From Candidatus Gastranaerophilales bacterium (lineage in GTDB: Bacteria > Cyanobacteriota > Vampirovibrionia > Gastranaerophilales > Gastranaerophilaceae): DNA of 64,000 nt. Made by a program: the position numbers and the translations under genes. Location: positions 62,001 to 126,000 of the forward strand of contig CALVAO010000001.1 in the NCBI GenBank assembly GCA_944325515.1. The letters run 5' to 3'. Of the stretch, positions 45,628-55,000 are shown one piece after another. Positions within the stretch are counted from its first letter, which is position 1. Each line of letters begins with the position of its first letter. The notes below the pieces were generated by a model, which was not told where the DNA came from, did not search any database, and saw only the letters and a program-made list of their open reading frames with translations.

Positions 45628-46341
45628 TTATTTATTGCATACACTGAATTCATCAATCATTAAAGCATAAACTGCTTCGCCCTTTTTAGCTTTATAGTGG
45701 CATCCGGGGGTTATTAATCCGACAAGAAAACCAACACCGCAGCCTATAGGTATGCCAATTGCAAGACCTGTACCAATTTTAGCTGGATTTGGTATGAAAG
45801 CAAAACCTACGCCGGCACCTGCTCCAACAATACCAAGTGTGAGTGTGGATAGTGTTAACTTACCTGCTGTTGTCCATGGTCCTTCTTTAAGTTTGCAGTC
45901 TTTTGTAAATGGTCTTGCTTTAATATCAATACAGGTGTTGTCCGGAAGGACAATTTTTCTGAATATCAAACTTACTCTTGCATTTTTGTTAAACCATTTT
46001 GGTTTTTCTACATTTATCACCTCTGCAACAATTTTTGTACCGCAAGGCAATATTAGAGTGCCTTCGCAAGTATAAAGTGCCTGTGGAACAACAAAGTGCA
46101 CCAGTTGACCTGCTTGAGCACATTTTGAAAAGAATTTTTCATCAAAAACAAATTGAAGTACATTACCTTTTTCAACTGTTTTTCTTAGATTTGTAATAGT
46201 TACTACGTTGCAGGGAGCTTTTTTGTGAACATCCAAATGCTCAATTGCAACAGTTTTTTCTCCTGTAGCTGCAAGCACAGGAATCGTATTTAATCCGATA
46301 ATTGATAAAATTGAAAAAAATGATAAAAATTTTTTTAGCAT
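45628..46341 (-). CDS. Exported protein with C-terminal glycine zipper
   Basis: 237 residues with a Sec signal peptide (MLKKFLSFFSILSIIGLNTI). A periplasmic beta-domain follows (LQFVFDEKFF, GTLILPCGTKIVAEVINVEK, VSLIFRKIVLPDNTCIDI) that resembles the barrel portion of VirB10/TrbI-like or LPS-transport-like proteins. Then a glycine-rich hydrophobic double segment (LGIVGAGAGVGFAF and IGIPIGCGVGFLVG). Seven or more cysteines could form disulfides. AGAGGT precedes the ATG. Probably an envelope protein whose zipper inserts into a membrane. Function not recognised. Confidence 0.78.
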   Translation of the reverse strand: MLKKFLSFFSILSIIGLNTIPVLAATGEKTVAIEHLDVHKKAPCNVVTITNLRKTVEKGNVLQFVFDEKFFSKCAQAGQLVHFVVPQALYTCEGTLILPCGTKIVAEVINVEKPKWFNKNARVSLIFRKIVLPDNTCIDIKARPFTKDCKLKEGPWTTAGKLTLSTLTLGIVGAGAGVGFAFIPNPAKIGTGLAIGIPIGCGVGFLVGLITPGCHYKAKKGEAVYALMIDEFSVCNK

Positions 46342-46436
46342 AAAAATTACCTCTAATTAAATTTCAACCCCAGTATAAACGAAATTAAAACATTTCTCAA
46401 GTATTATTTTAAATATAAATTCAGTTAAAATAACAA

Positions 46437-46465
46437 TTGATTTTTCAAAACTTTTAGTTTACTTT
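46437..46465 (+). promoter_or_regulatory. Possible promoter of the EamA transporter gene
   Basis: TTGATT (46437-46442), 17-bp spacer, TACTTT (46460-46465). The ATG at 46476 is ten bases beyond the -10 box and has no ribosome site, so the message may be leaderless or nearly so. Confidence 0.4.
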
Positions 46466-46475
46466 ATTTCTCATA

Positions 46476-47363
46476 ATGAGAAGAAAATTTACGGGCATTT
46501 TATTAGGAGCAGCAGCGGCTGCAAGTTACGGGACAAACCCTTTATTTGCTTTGCCGTTGTATGCAGCCGGTATAGGAGTAAATTCAGTTTTATTTTATCG
46601 CTATTTACTAGCCGTTATTTTGTACGGCGGATGGCTTAAGCTGCATAAAAAAATGTCATTCAGAATAACAAAAAACGAAATTTTTCCGTTATTCTTTATG
46701 GGGCTGTTTTTTTCTCTATCTTCGTTAACACTATTTGCAGCATTCAAATATATTGAAGCAGGTATTGCCTGCACAATACTTTTTATTTATCCTGTACTTG
46801 TAGCTTTGATTATGGCTGTTTTTTATAAAGAAAAAATAACAAAAACATTTATTTTTTCGATATGCCTAATAATGTCCGGAATAGTCCTGCTCTACCACGG
46901 AAAGGAAAGCACAACGCTGAATACTCAAGGTGTATTACTGGTTCTCTCTTCTGCATTGCTATATGCGCTATATATTGTAGGTGTTAAAAATATAAAAGCA
47001 ATAAGGCATATGAATAGTGCAAAAATGAGCTTTTATGTAATGCTTTTCGGCTTAGTTGTATATCTATATAATTTAAGATTCTGCACTCTGCTTCAACCGC
47101 TGGATAAACCGCTGCTATGGGTGTATGCATTTGCACTTGCGCTTCTTCCGACAATAATTTCTATAGAAACAATTACTATATCAATAAAACTTATCGGTTC
47201 AACAACGGCAGCTGTCTTAGGTTCTCTTGAACCGCTTACTGCAATATTTTTCGGTGTTGTAGTCTTTCACGAGCAGCTTACATTGAGAATTATCATTGGA
47301 ATTATTGCGGTATTAACAGGTGTAATTCTGATTATAAGGCGTAAACGCGAACTTAGAAGTTAA
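46476..47363 (+). CDS. EamA/DMT-family transporter
   Basis: 295 residues, ten membrane helices in two EamA repeats (ALFAAFKYIEAGIACTILF in repeat 1, TAAVLGSLEPLTAIFFGVVV in repeat 2). The second repeat carries the typical LEPLTA...F-EQL signature. The DMT superfamily exports or imports amino acids and metabolites; substrate unknown. The C-terminus is positively charged (RRKRELRS). It precedes the next hypothetical gene by 18 bp on the same strand, so the two may be cotranscribed. Confidence 0.9.
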   Translation: MRRKFTGILLGAAAAASYGTNPLFALPLYAAGIGVNSVLFYRYLLAVILYGGWLKLHKKMSFRITKNEIFPLFFMGLFFSLSSLTLFAAFKYIEAGIACTILFIYPVLVALIMAVFYKEKITKTFIFSICLIMSGIVLLYHGKESTTLNTQGVLLVLSSALLYALYIVGVKNIKAIRHMNSAKMSFYVMLFGLVVYLYNLRFCTLLQPLDKPLLWVYAFALALLPTIISIETITISIKLIGSTTAAVLGSLEPLTAIFFGVVVFHEQLTLRIIIGIIAVLTGVILIIRRKRELRS

Positions 47364-47381
47364 ATAGCAAAGAATATTTTT

Positions 47382-47957
47382 ATGCGTTTTAGTAAAAATA
47401 AGATGGATAATATTAACTTCTCATCCCGCATAAAACCGGTCACAATGAAAGAATTTACAGCTGTTACAAAAGATATGGGCAGTACGAATTTTGTTGACTT
47501 TCCCTGGACAATAGAGGAAAGCAAGAAAGCAAAAGATGTGTTTACTAAAAATATAGTAGATTGTACCGCCTGTCTTATAACTGATGGTAAAGAAGCTCTT
47601 CTTATGCATTTAAATCCAAGAACAGAAAACAATCACGCCTTTTCATTGGTTCTAAATTATTTAAGCAGAACACTTGATTTAAAGTCGGAGAATTTACATG
47701 CGCTTTTAATTGGGTCTAAGAATAACAAAAAAAGCTTAGATATATATTCAAAATTCAAGCAGCTTTTAAATCAATTAAGTATCAAGTTTTCAGAGTTAAA
47801 AGACGGAAAAACACCGGTATCTGTTGCATACAGCTCTGATAATGTATATGTAACCGGTGCAACAATAGACAAAATGCTTAAAAAAGGAGAAAGTGAAAGA
47901 AGTTCTATTTTATCCTCTTTCAAAAATGTTTCAATTTCAGAATGTGATGAACTCTAA
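47382..47957 (+). CDS. Hypothetical protein with NINFSS tag
   Basis: 191 residues. The start is MRFSKNKMDNINFSS, with a second ATG at 47403 that would begin right at the tag; neither has a ribosome site. The central block IVDCTACLITDGKEALLMHLNP (read around residues 58-79) has a Cys, strand and H arrangement reminiscent of CheD/CNF-type deamidases, followed by strands LHALLIGSK and VSVAYSSDNVYVTGA. That resemblance is by eye only. Soluble, no signal peptide. Lineage-type hypothetical. Confidence 0.7.
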   Translation: MRFSKNKMDNINFSSRIKPVTMKEFTAVTKDMGSTNFVDFPWTIEESKKAKDVFTKNIVDCTACLITDGKEALLMHLNPRTENNHAFSLVLNYLSRTLDLKSENLHALLIGSKNNKKSLDIYSKFKQLLNQLSIKFSELKDGKTPVSVAYSSDNVYVTGATIDKMLKKGESERSSILSSFKNVSISECDEL

Positions 47958-48001
47958 TTTGTACCCAATGTAGAATTGTAGTAAACAATAGAAGGTTATT
48001 T

Positions 48002-48772
48002 TCAAGATAATTTTTTCATATAAAACATTATATGATTCATCCATTCTTTTGCAGCTTTTTTATCACAGTATTTACCGGAATATGCTAATTCTTCTAAAGT
48101 ATCAATATTTCTTTTGTAATGATGATTAGAAATCGTTTCTGCCATTACTTCAATACAATCATCGACATTTTTGAATTTTCTCAAGCCTTTGCGTCCGTTT
48201 ATGCCTCCGACATTATTTTTAATAAGAGCTGCGTCTGAACGCCCTCTTGCAGATTCTGTCATAGATATAGCCATAAGCAAAGTTGGATTTACCTTGTACT
48301 TTTCGGCTTTTTGTATAAAAACACCGGCTTTATTCTTTAGCGGATTCTTTTTAGTTTTTGGTTTTAAAAGAAGATTATTAAAACGCAAATTTATATCTTC
48401 AGGCAAATATTCAGAGTACATGTCTGACAAAATTACATCCTTTGCGGATTTTACAGCCGGCATTTTCTTTGTTGTCTTTTTTAAAGCAAGATACGCTTTT
48501 GAACCTATTAGAGCACCTTCTTTTACATGCATTGGTTTTGTTTTAACAAAAATATCTTTTTCGATTTTTGAAAAAAGAGTTCCCTGCTTGTTATTAATAA
48601 ACTGGGTGCTTAATGCACTTGAAAGCATTGCCGCCCCGAGTACTGCACATTTTCCTTTGTGTCCGGCTTGTTCTACATATTTCTTAGTGCCTCTTAGAAT
48701 TTGTCTGCTTGATTTTACTGTTAAAGTTACAGCACTGCTTATACTTGAGTTGTTTACGTGCGGAATTTTCAT
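48002..48772 (-). CDS. Glucosaminidase/lysozyme-like protein
   Basis: 256 residues from the ATG at 48772 (MKIPHVNNSS), with AGAGGAA upstream; an earlier ATG at 48796 is possible. The C-terminal ~100 residues form a lysozyme-superfamily domain: AEKYKVNPTLLMAISMTESA with the likely catalytic Glu, NNVGGI, then VDDCIEVMAETISNHHYKR. Such domains cleave peptidoglycan glycan strands. The N-terminal half is basic and unrecognised, and no clear signal peptide is present, which is odd for a wall hydrolase. It may be exported by another route or act on a phage- or spore-like target (inference). Confidence 0.8.
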   Translation of the reverse strand: MKIPHVNNSSISSAVTLTVKSSRQILRGTKKYVEQAGHKGKCAVLGAAMLSSALSTQFINNKQGTLFSKIEKDIFVKTKPMHVKEGALIGSKAYLALKKTTKKMPAVKSAKDVILSDMYSEYLPEDINLRFNNLLLKPKTKKNPLKNKAGVFIQKAEKYKVNPTLLMAISMTESARGRSDAALIKNNVGGINGRKGLRKFKNVDDCIEVMAETISNHHYKRNIDTLEELAYSGKYCDKKAAKEWMNHIMFYMKKLS

Positions 48773-48885
48773 ATTTATATTTCCTCTAGTATTCATATTT
48801 TACAGCGGAAAAATAAAATAACAAATAAATTTAGGTTAAAACTTCTCAATTGTTAAGAAAGATAAATTTTAAAATTTTATAAAAA

Positions 48886-48912
48886 AAATAAGCCCTTATC
48901 TGGGGCTTATTT
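48886..48912. terminator. Terminator for tRNA-Gln
   Basis: AAATAAGCCC / GGGCTTATTT stem with T8 on the minus strand, just past the tRNA 3' end. Confidence 0.85.
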
Positions 48913-48914
48913 TA

Positions 48915-48990
48915 TGGCTGGGGCGGAAGGATTCGAACCTCCGGGATGGCTGGACCAAAACCAGCTGCCTTACCACTTGGCGACGCCCCA
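48915..48990 (-). tRNA. tRNA-Gln (anticodon TTG), CCA encoded
   Basis: Minus-strand cloverleaf: acceptor TGGGGCG/CGCCCCA, anticodon stem CTGG with loop TTTTGGT (anticodon TTG), T loop TTCGAAT, discriminator G, then CCA encoded in the gene. 76 bases including CCA. Confidence 0.96.
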
Positions 48991-49120
48991 ATATAGATTT
49001 GTCACGTTTATTATAATAAAATATCAAGATAAAATGTCAAGTTCTTTTATACAAAAAGTCCGACTTGATTGCAAATCGGACTATCTAATTATATAAGAAA
49101 TAGGAGGAATAGGATTTTTA

Positions 49121-50005
49121 TTAATCTCTTGACATCTGCCATAAGATATCACCGGCAACAGCCACTGCACTTAGAACTTTAGAGAACTTATTTGTACCTT
49201 TTAATCCGAGCTTGTCGCATAATCCAAACGGATTCCAAACTTTTGCAACTCCGGATAGAGCATAACCTAAGCCTCGACCTGCAAGTCCTGCAGCTAAAAC
49301 TTCTGTACCCTTTTCTACATAACCGCCTAACTTTTGCATACGTTCTTTACCGGCTTGATTATCTATCGGAGTACCATATAGATAACTTAAAGTTTCTTCT
49401 GTGTACTTATTGTGATAATCTTTACCGTGGAAACTTTTCCAGAAACCATGTTCAAAAGCTGTCTGCCCGTATTTTTTGATATCTTCTCTCAAATCTACAG
49501 GTCCAGCTCCTTGATCACTATATGTTTTTGCATATATCAAGCTGATTAAGTTATTAACATTGGAAACAGCATTCATATTGCCGCCGTTTTCTTTGAAGTA
49601 ATCGTTATATTTTGTATAAATTATTTGTTTTAATTTGTCATATTCCTGGCAAATACCGTCAGCATCACCTTCAACCACCTTTTCTCTTAAGCATCTGATA
49701 TTGTTTTTTACATCACCATCAACCATAGCTTTTTCAAATACAGCTTTGTCTGTATCAGCAAGAGCCTGTGTTTCGTTTTGAAGCAGTATTTGATGCATTG
49801 CTCCGGTATGTTTCAGCTGGTTCTTTTCTATATCTTGATAAACTTGATTCATCTGACCCATAAATGTCGGATTATACATCCCCATCATTCCCATTCCCAT
49901 CATCGAAGGATCATAATATGAGCTGTATGAACCATAACCGCCAAGACCTGTCATTCCGAGCGGACTCATATATGGATTAATTCCTGTTATGCCGTAACCT
50001 AGCAT
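49121..50005 (-). CDS. Protein with Gly/Tyr/Met-rich N-terminus
   Basis: 294 residues from the ATG at 50005 (MLGYGITGINPY), fixed by GGAGGT six bases upstream; the longer TTG-initiated frame is rejected. Residues 1-55 are Gly/Tyr/Ser/Met-rich (GLGGYGSYSSYYDPSMMG), then a helical middle (NQVYQDIEKNQLKHTGAMHQ) with cysteine-containing segments, and a C-terminal helix pair with a glycine-rich hydrophobic patch (LAAGLAGRGLGYAL). Same plan and same upstream TACTTTAT element as the gene at 33860-34822, despite little sequence identity. Function unknown; self-assembling envelope or inclusion protein is a guess. Confidence 0.78.
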   Translation of the reverse strand: MLGYGITGINPYMSPLGMTGLGGYGSYSSYYDPSMMGMGMMGMYNPTFMGQMNQVYQDIEKNQLKHTGAMHQILLQNETQALADTDKAVFEKAMVDGDVKNNIRCLREKVVEGDADGICQEYDKLKQIIYTKYNDYFKENGGNMNAVSNVNNLISLIYAKTYSDQGAGPVDLREDIKKYGQTAFEHGFWKSFHGKDYHNKYTEETLSYLYGTPIDNQAGKERMQKLGGYVEKGTEVLAAGLAGRGLGYALSGVAKVWNPFGLCDKLGLKGTNKFSKVLSAVAVAGDILWQMSRD

Positions 50006-50038
50006 AAATACCTCCAAATTTTTCAACTAACCTTTTTC

Positions 50039-50057
50039 TTTACATATTAATAAAGTA
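50039..50057 (-). promoter_or_regulatory. TACTTTAT promoter-like element
   Basis: Minus-strand TACTTTATTAATATGTAAA, 33 bases from the ATG at 50005. Confidence 0.6.
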
Positions 50058-50128
50058 TTTTTCTCTGTAAAAATTGCTTATTTCTATAAAATATCTTTAC
50101 AAAAATTTACAATCTAATAATTTTCATT

Positions 50129-50159
50129 AAAAAAAGGAAGAGTTAACTCTTCCTTTTTT
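50129..50159. terminator. Terminator after rpsP
   Basis: Perfect palindrome GGAAGAGTTAACTCTTCC flanked by A7 and T7 runs. Confidence 0.93.
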
Positions 50160-50184
50160 ATATCTGCAATAATTTTTGTATGTT

Positions 50185-50580
50185 TTATGCTTCAACAGCT
50201 GTTTCTTCAGCAGGAGCTTCTTCTGCTTGAGCAGCTTCTTCCGCAGCTTTTGCAGCCTCTTCAGCTTTTCTTGCTTCTTCTTCAGCCTTTTTAGCTTGAG
50301 CTTTTTTAGACAGTTTAACAACTTCTTTTTTCTTATAATTTAAGCTGCCATCGTCGTTACAGTTAGCTATCAAGTATTTTACAGTATCTGTAGGCTGAGC
50401 ACCTTTAGAAACCCAGGAAAGAGCTGATTCTTTATTAAGTTTCATTTCTTTTGTCTTAGGATTGTAGTAGCCTAATTCTTCAATAGGTCTGCCTTCTCTT
50501 TTTGTAGTTGAATTGATAACTATAATTCTGTATGACGGGTTTTTCTTTGCGCCCATTCTTTTTAATCTGATTTTTAACAT
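50185..50580 (-). CDS. rpsP: 30S ribosomal protein S16, with Ala/Glu-rich tail
   Basis: 131 residues. The conserved S16 core ([19 protein letters not shown], then [11 protein letters not shown] and [12 protein letters not shown]) is followed by a ~45-residue C-terminal extension of Ala, Glu and Lys repeats; typical S16 is ~80-90 residues. Acts in 30S assembly on 16S rRNA. The usual partners (KH protein, rimM, trmD, rplS) are absent downstream, where a terminator follows. A structured leader lies upstream. Confidence 0.96.
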   Translation of the reverse strand: MLKIRLKRMGAKKNPSYRIIVINSTTKREGRPIEELGYYNPKTKEMKLNKESALSWVSKGAQPTDTVKYLIANCNDDGSLNYKKKEVVKLSKKAQAKKAEEEARKAEEAAKAAEEAAQAEEAPAEETAVEA

Positions 50581-50611
50581 TTTTAATTCCTTCTTTTATT
50601 TGATGATATAA

Positions 50612-50656
50612 AGAGTAAAATTTACTCTACTGCTAAGGATTTAGCCGCTAATCCTT
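50612..50656 (-). promoter_or_regulatory. Structured leader upstream of rpsP
   Basis: Two stems in the 5' region: AAGGATTTAG / CTAATCCTT (50635-50656) with one bulged T and loop CCG, and AGAGTA / TACTCT (50612-50628). Possible S16 autoregulation site or mRNA-processing signal; no known class recognised. Confidence 0.4.
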
Positions 50657-50750
50657 AATGAACCGACTTATTAAAAGAGGATACAGTCTGTTCATATTCT
50701 AAATAAACACAAACATACAAACTAATCAAGGAGTTTAAACAAATGTAAAG

Positions 50751-51395
50751 TTAAATATTAAAACTTTTTCTGGAGCCTTCTTCGTGATACAAACCGCCTC
50801 CACAGATAGTTTCTACAACTTTTAGTACAAATTCTCTGGAGGCATCAGAGGAATTAAGGAAAAATTCTCTGTTTACCAGATGTCTGATTTTAAAGATTGA
50901 ATTTTGTGTCTTGTCTGCCGGTACATAAAGTGATGCTACTTCTTTGTCAAGTAAAACCTGCATCATATCACTTCTGGATGTAATACCTTCCATCAATTCA
51001 TTATAATTACCGTTTATTGCCATAATTCTGCCGGAAAACATCGGCGGTGCACTTTCTCTGAACAAAGCCTGCGGTTCATAATTGCAGCGCGTTGTTAAAC
51101 TTATTGTATGCCATAGAATATTAATGATTACAACAGTCTTGTCTTTGTCATAATTTACATATATATTTTCAGTTGTAACTCCGCGTGCCGAGAAGGATTG
51201 CTTTAAAGAATCCGCAATAGCTTTAAGATTTTCTATCATTTCAGCAAAAATTTCCGTAGTATTAAGGGTAGCGTGCTGATAGTCTAAAAACTGTTTATAC
51301 ATATGGCTGGAAACAAGTCCGATACGCTCTTGGATTAGTGTGGATTTTCTGAATGATGTTTCCATGTTATTAAAATTTTCGTAGCCTTTACTCAA
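50751..51395 (-). CDS. Hypothetical protein, TTG start
   Basis: 214 residues from a TTG at 51395, chosen because the strong site AAGGAGG (51405-51411) lies nine bases upstream; the next ATG would be eleven codons in. Mixed alpha/beta, soluble. The first ~75 residues form a long helical region (ERIGLVSSHMYKQFLDYQHA, then EIFAEMIENLKAIADSLKQ), followed by a beta domain (NIYVNYDKDKTVVIINILWHT). The latter looks like a small sensor or PilZ-like fold, but no family was recognised. Monocistronic; the 330 bp upstream contain a promoter region and a microprotein gene on the other strand. Confidence 0.75.
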   Translation of the reverse strand: MSKGYENFNNMETSFRKSTLIQERIGLVSSHMYKQFLDYQHATLNTTEIFAEMIENLKAIADSLKQSFSARGVTTENIYVNYDKDKTVVIINILWHTISLTTRCNYEPQALFRESAPPMFSGRIMAINGNYNELMEGITSRSDMMQVLLDKEVASLYVPADKTQNSIFKIRHLVNREFFLNSSDASREFVLKVVETICGGGLYHEEGSRKSFNI

Positions 51396-51464
51396 TCTTA
51401 TAAAGCCTCCTTATATAATTTTACACTCAAACTAATATCAAAGTAAACAAATATTTATGAACTT

Positions 51465-51495
51465 TTGTAAATTTTTTCTGAAAAAGTGTTATAAA
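51465..51495 (+). promoter_or_regulatory. Possible promoter of the 29-residue microprotein gene
   Basis: TTGTAA (51465-51470), 19-bp spacer, extended TG-T-TATAAA (-10 at 51490-51495). Confidence 0.35.
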
Positions 51496-51541
51496 TTTCT
51501 AAAAATGTGGAATTAAAAAATTAGAAAGGAGAATTATTAGT

Positions 51542-51631
51542 ATGGAAATTCTTAATTTAGTATTGTTTGGTTGTATATTCTATGCTGCATTAATTGGAAT
51601 CCCGACACTTTGCGAGAAACACGGAAAATAA
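51542..51631 (+). CDS. 29-residue single-helix membrane microprotein
   Basis: MEILNLVLFGCIFYAALIGI followed by PTLCEKHGK. One hydrophobic helix (residues 3-21) and a short polar C-terminus with Cys, Lys and His. The ribosome site AAAGGAG is ten bases upstream, and a plausible promoter lies before it, which together make a real gene likely. Size and one-helix layout recall small subunits of membrane complexes such as PetN/PetL of cytochrome b6f, but the residues do not match convincingly. Probably a regulator or stabiliser of a membrane complex (inference). Confidence 0.6.
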   Translation: MEILNLVLFGCIFYAALIGIPTLCEKHGK

Positions 51632-51661
51632 ATTTTTAATACTGATATAATGACCTATATA

Positions 51662-51690
51662 TTTACATATAATATATTTTGGCATATAAT
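51662..51690 (+). promoter_or_regulatory. Promoter of the glycine-zipper gene
   Basis: TTTACA (51662-51667), 17-bp spacer, TATAAT (51685-51690); TAGGAG precedes the ATG at 51723. Confidence 0.75.
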
Positions 51691-51722
51691 ATCTTATGTG
51701 TTAATTATATAGGAGATTTATT

Positions 51723-52031
51723 ATGAAAATTAGTGCTATTAATGCAAACAGCGCGCTTTATACAACGAGAAATAAAAGTCTGCGCAATCGCGGAATGCAG
51801 GATAATACAGCAGCTCCGGTTCCGACCCCGCAAAATGTTAGCTTTCAAGCAAGCGGGTTAAAAATAGGCTTAGGTGCTATAGGTGCAATGCTGGGCGGAC
51901 TTGTTGTAGGCGGTCCTGTCGGCGCAGTGATAGGTGCTGTAGCAGGTCTTAAAGGGGCTGACCTTGTAGAAGCAGACATTGAGGCTAAGGCTAGAGATGA
52001 GGAAGAAAAAAATAAGTCCGGTAAAAAATAA
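51723..52031 (+). CDS. Small glycine-zipper protein with VSFQAS tag
   Basis: 102 residues. Disordered N-terminal ~35 residues ending in PQNVSFQASGLK, the same tag seen in other hypothetical genes of the window. A glycine-zipper double segment (GLGAIGAMLGGLVVGGPVG and AVIGAVAGLKGADLVEAD) could form a membrane hairpin. The acidic/basic tail ends EEEKNKSGKK. No signal peptide. Glycine-zipper proteins of this size often insert into or line membranes; role unknown. Confidence 0.75.
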   Translation: MKISAINANSALYTTRNKSLRNRGMQDNTAAPVPTPQNVSFQASGLKIGLGAIGAMLGGLVVGGPVGAVIGAVAGLKGADLVEADIEAKARDEEEKNKSGKK

Positions 52032-52051
52032 TAGTCAAATAAGGTTTACTT

Positions 52052-52085
52052 AAAAAGGATTTGCATAAAATGCAAATCCTTTTTT
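52052..52085. terminator. Bidirectional terminator
   Basis: AAAAAGGATTTGCA / TGCAAATCCTTTTT stem with a five-base loop. On the minus strand the stop codon of the 1099-residue gene lies inside its flank. Confidence 0.9.
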
Positions 52086-55000
52086 AATTGTCTTGTATCA
52101 AACGCGCAAATCTGCCGTCGGAAGTTATCATTGCCAGTTTTTGCTCCTCAGATTCAATATTTACAGCTGATATATTATATTCTTTTACAATATCAACAAA
52201 CAATTTTTCAAACATTACATAAATGATTTTTGATTGATTATTGTATTTCTGGAGCAGTGCCAGTGCATCATTTATTATTAAAAGTGCTTCTTCTGTTTCT
52301 GCTGCTGCAATTTTTAACTTCGCTATAAAATATTTTGCCAGTATAAGTATATTAAATATAGCAGAATTTTCAGCTTTCTGAAGTATATCGCTGTATATAG
52401 CTTCTGCTTTTTGTTTAATACCTATGTTTGCATAGCAGTAAGCAATTAATAAATCACAGAACAGCTCCAGCTGCGTTTGATGAATGTCTGAAGCAAGAAG
52501 CTTTGCCTGGTAAATATTTTGAGCAAAAACTTTATAGTCAGACTTGTGAGCGTTAAACTCCTGCAATATCAAGTAAATAACTTTTGAAAACGCGGAAGAG
52601 TTTTCAATATTGGAAATCGCATAATTATTACCTTTGATAAAATCTCTTACTGCTAAAATACAGTCTTTATCCGGCAGGTTATCTCCCATAGCAATTTTTA
52701 CCTGTTCAAAAAACTCTTCAAGCCCATCATTCATCAAAAAAAGCTTGGCAAAACCGGCAAGCCTGAATGTTTCAAACAAATGTTCCGCAAATAAGTTCAT
52801 TGAAAAACTTGCAGGCTTTATTTTTTCAATAATTTCCGGTCTAAGAACATTTAATAATTCTGCAGCAACTTCTGTGCACTGCTCAAAATCACCTATATTA
52901 AACAAAATTTCTATATTAACAAGCGAAAGAAGCAAAAATTTGGTATTTATAGCTCCGTCAACTATAAGTTTTGGATTTGGCATTCGTGTTAATATATTGT
53001 GAAGCAGAGTCAAAGCATCTGTATAATTGGAAGATATTAATGCACCTTGAAGCATTAGATTTGATAATTTTACAATTCGTTCATTATCATTATCCTTAAG
53101 AGCATCCATTAACAAAACATTTTCTATAGAATATATTTTATCCGGAGAGTAGCTGTATAGACACATTAAAATATTTTGATATACTTCCTTTTTATTATTT
53201 TCTATATCTTCTGTCGGTATATTGCTGCCAATATGTTCAACTAAAGACAAAAACCCGAGACAGTTTTTCAGATAGGCATCAAAATCTCCGGAATTCATCG
53301 CAAATTGAGAATTACGCCAGAGCAGCAGATATTCTTCTTTGAAATATGAAAGTTTACCGAATATTAATAAAGTTAATGTATCATTCAGTCCTTTTGCAAG
53401 TTTTGCTAGAATATTTCTGCATAAAAATTCTGTAACTTCTTTTTTTAACGAAGATTCTATAACTGGCTTAATCAGATTAAAATTGTTTATATATACAGCT
53501 TTTTCACTTAGTACTGCAAATCCTGCATCTTGAAGAACTTTAGCAGCTTTTTCCGGCTCTTTTATCCCTAACAGTTTTAGTGTTTCAAAATCAAGCCTTG
53601 CACCAAGGAATGTAGAATATGCCAGTATCATAGAAGCATCTGCCTGTTTCCCGAGGTATTTTAAACGTGCTTTGAGAAGCTCCGGTAATGTCTTTGGCAG
53701 GATTACTGAATTGTTACTCTTAATAAGCAGTCTGTTTTCAAAGTTTATAAGAATGTTTTTTTCTGTAAGATATCTGAGAGCATTATCAAAATAAAGTAAT
53801 GAGCCGTCAAAATATTCTTGAATTTTTTCAAAATAAAACGATTGAATAAAATCACCGGCTTCTTCTTTTAAAGAAGACAGAATTGTTTCCATACTTACTT
53901 TTTGTAATGAGTATTCGGAATAAAGCGGGGTTCTCAAGAGCCCTTTTATTTTTGCATGCAGTGCACATTCGCTGTTTGTAATAAATACAAAATTCGTATT
54001 CAGCTTTTTAAATCTGTCAAAAAATAGTTCCAGCGTTTGTATAGATGTATCATCCATATTTTCAAAGGCTTCTATTATAACAACGCAATTTTTTAATCCT
54101 GCAAGAAACTCTCCGAAGTCTTCCATATATGCAAATCGGGCATCTTCCGGAGCAGATGCTTTTCGCGGTTTACTAAATAATAAATTAAAAAGTTCATTAA
54201 ATCTTTTATTATCATAATTTTCCGGAATTAATGAATTACACAGCGGAAGTTCATAGAAATCTCTAAAAAGCTGTTCCAGCACTCCCCAGGGATGGTAGTT
54301 TGTTTCTTCTGTACAAACTGCCTGTATAACCTTTTGTCCCTTTGATTTAAAATATTCTACAAGTTCGGATGTTCTTATTTCAAGATTTCTTTCGCCTCTT
54401 ATGGCTGTAATTTTATTACCGTCAAGTTTTGCCAGTATATTTTCAGCGGTGGCTTTATAAAATTTACATTTTGCATTGATGTCAAACACCTTAAATGAAT
54501 ATATATCTTCAGTTTTAGGAATATCCTTTATGATATTATTCCGTACGGGTTTTATATTATTATCGTTGTCATCTTCAATATCATTGGAAGGCGGAAGCAC
54601 ATAATTTTCCAGCAAAAGTTCATATAGCATTAAAGTAGTGCCGTTTTGTTCTATTGAATATAAGGAATCTGTTTTATAATCCTTGTTAACTGTATCACGC
54701 ACGAATTGATCTAGAATTATCTGCATGCCTTTTAAATACTTTTTTTCATCTTTTTTCACTTCCAGAAGCTTAACATTTGCTGTCAGCTCTGTTTTTTTCA
54801 AAAGATCTTCAGATTTCTTTTTTACTACTGTAATATTTAATTTTAATGGTGTTGACAATTCTTCAATTATTTTGGCATTTAAACCTGCAAAAGCATTTGC
54901 AATTTTTAATGCAAGTCTTGTGGCTTTATTAGCTGAAGTAACAAACGACAGTTCTTTACACATATTAATTTCAACAATGTCATTATAAGTTATAATTCTG

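Noticed and set aside
51542..51631. Microprotein as PetN or another photosynthetic subunit
   Set aside because: Only size and one-helix layout agree; residues do not, and nothing photosynthetic is nearby.
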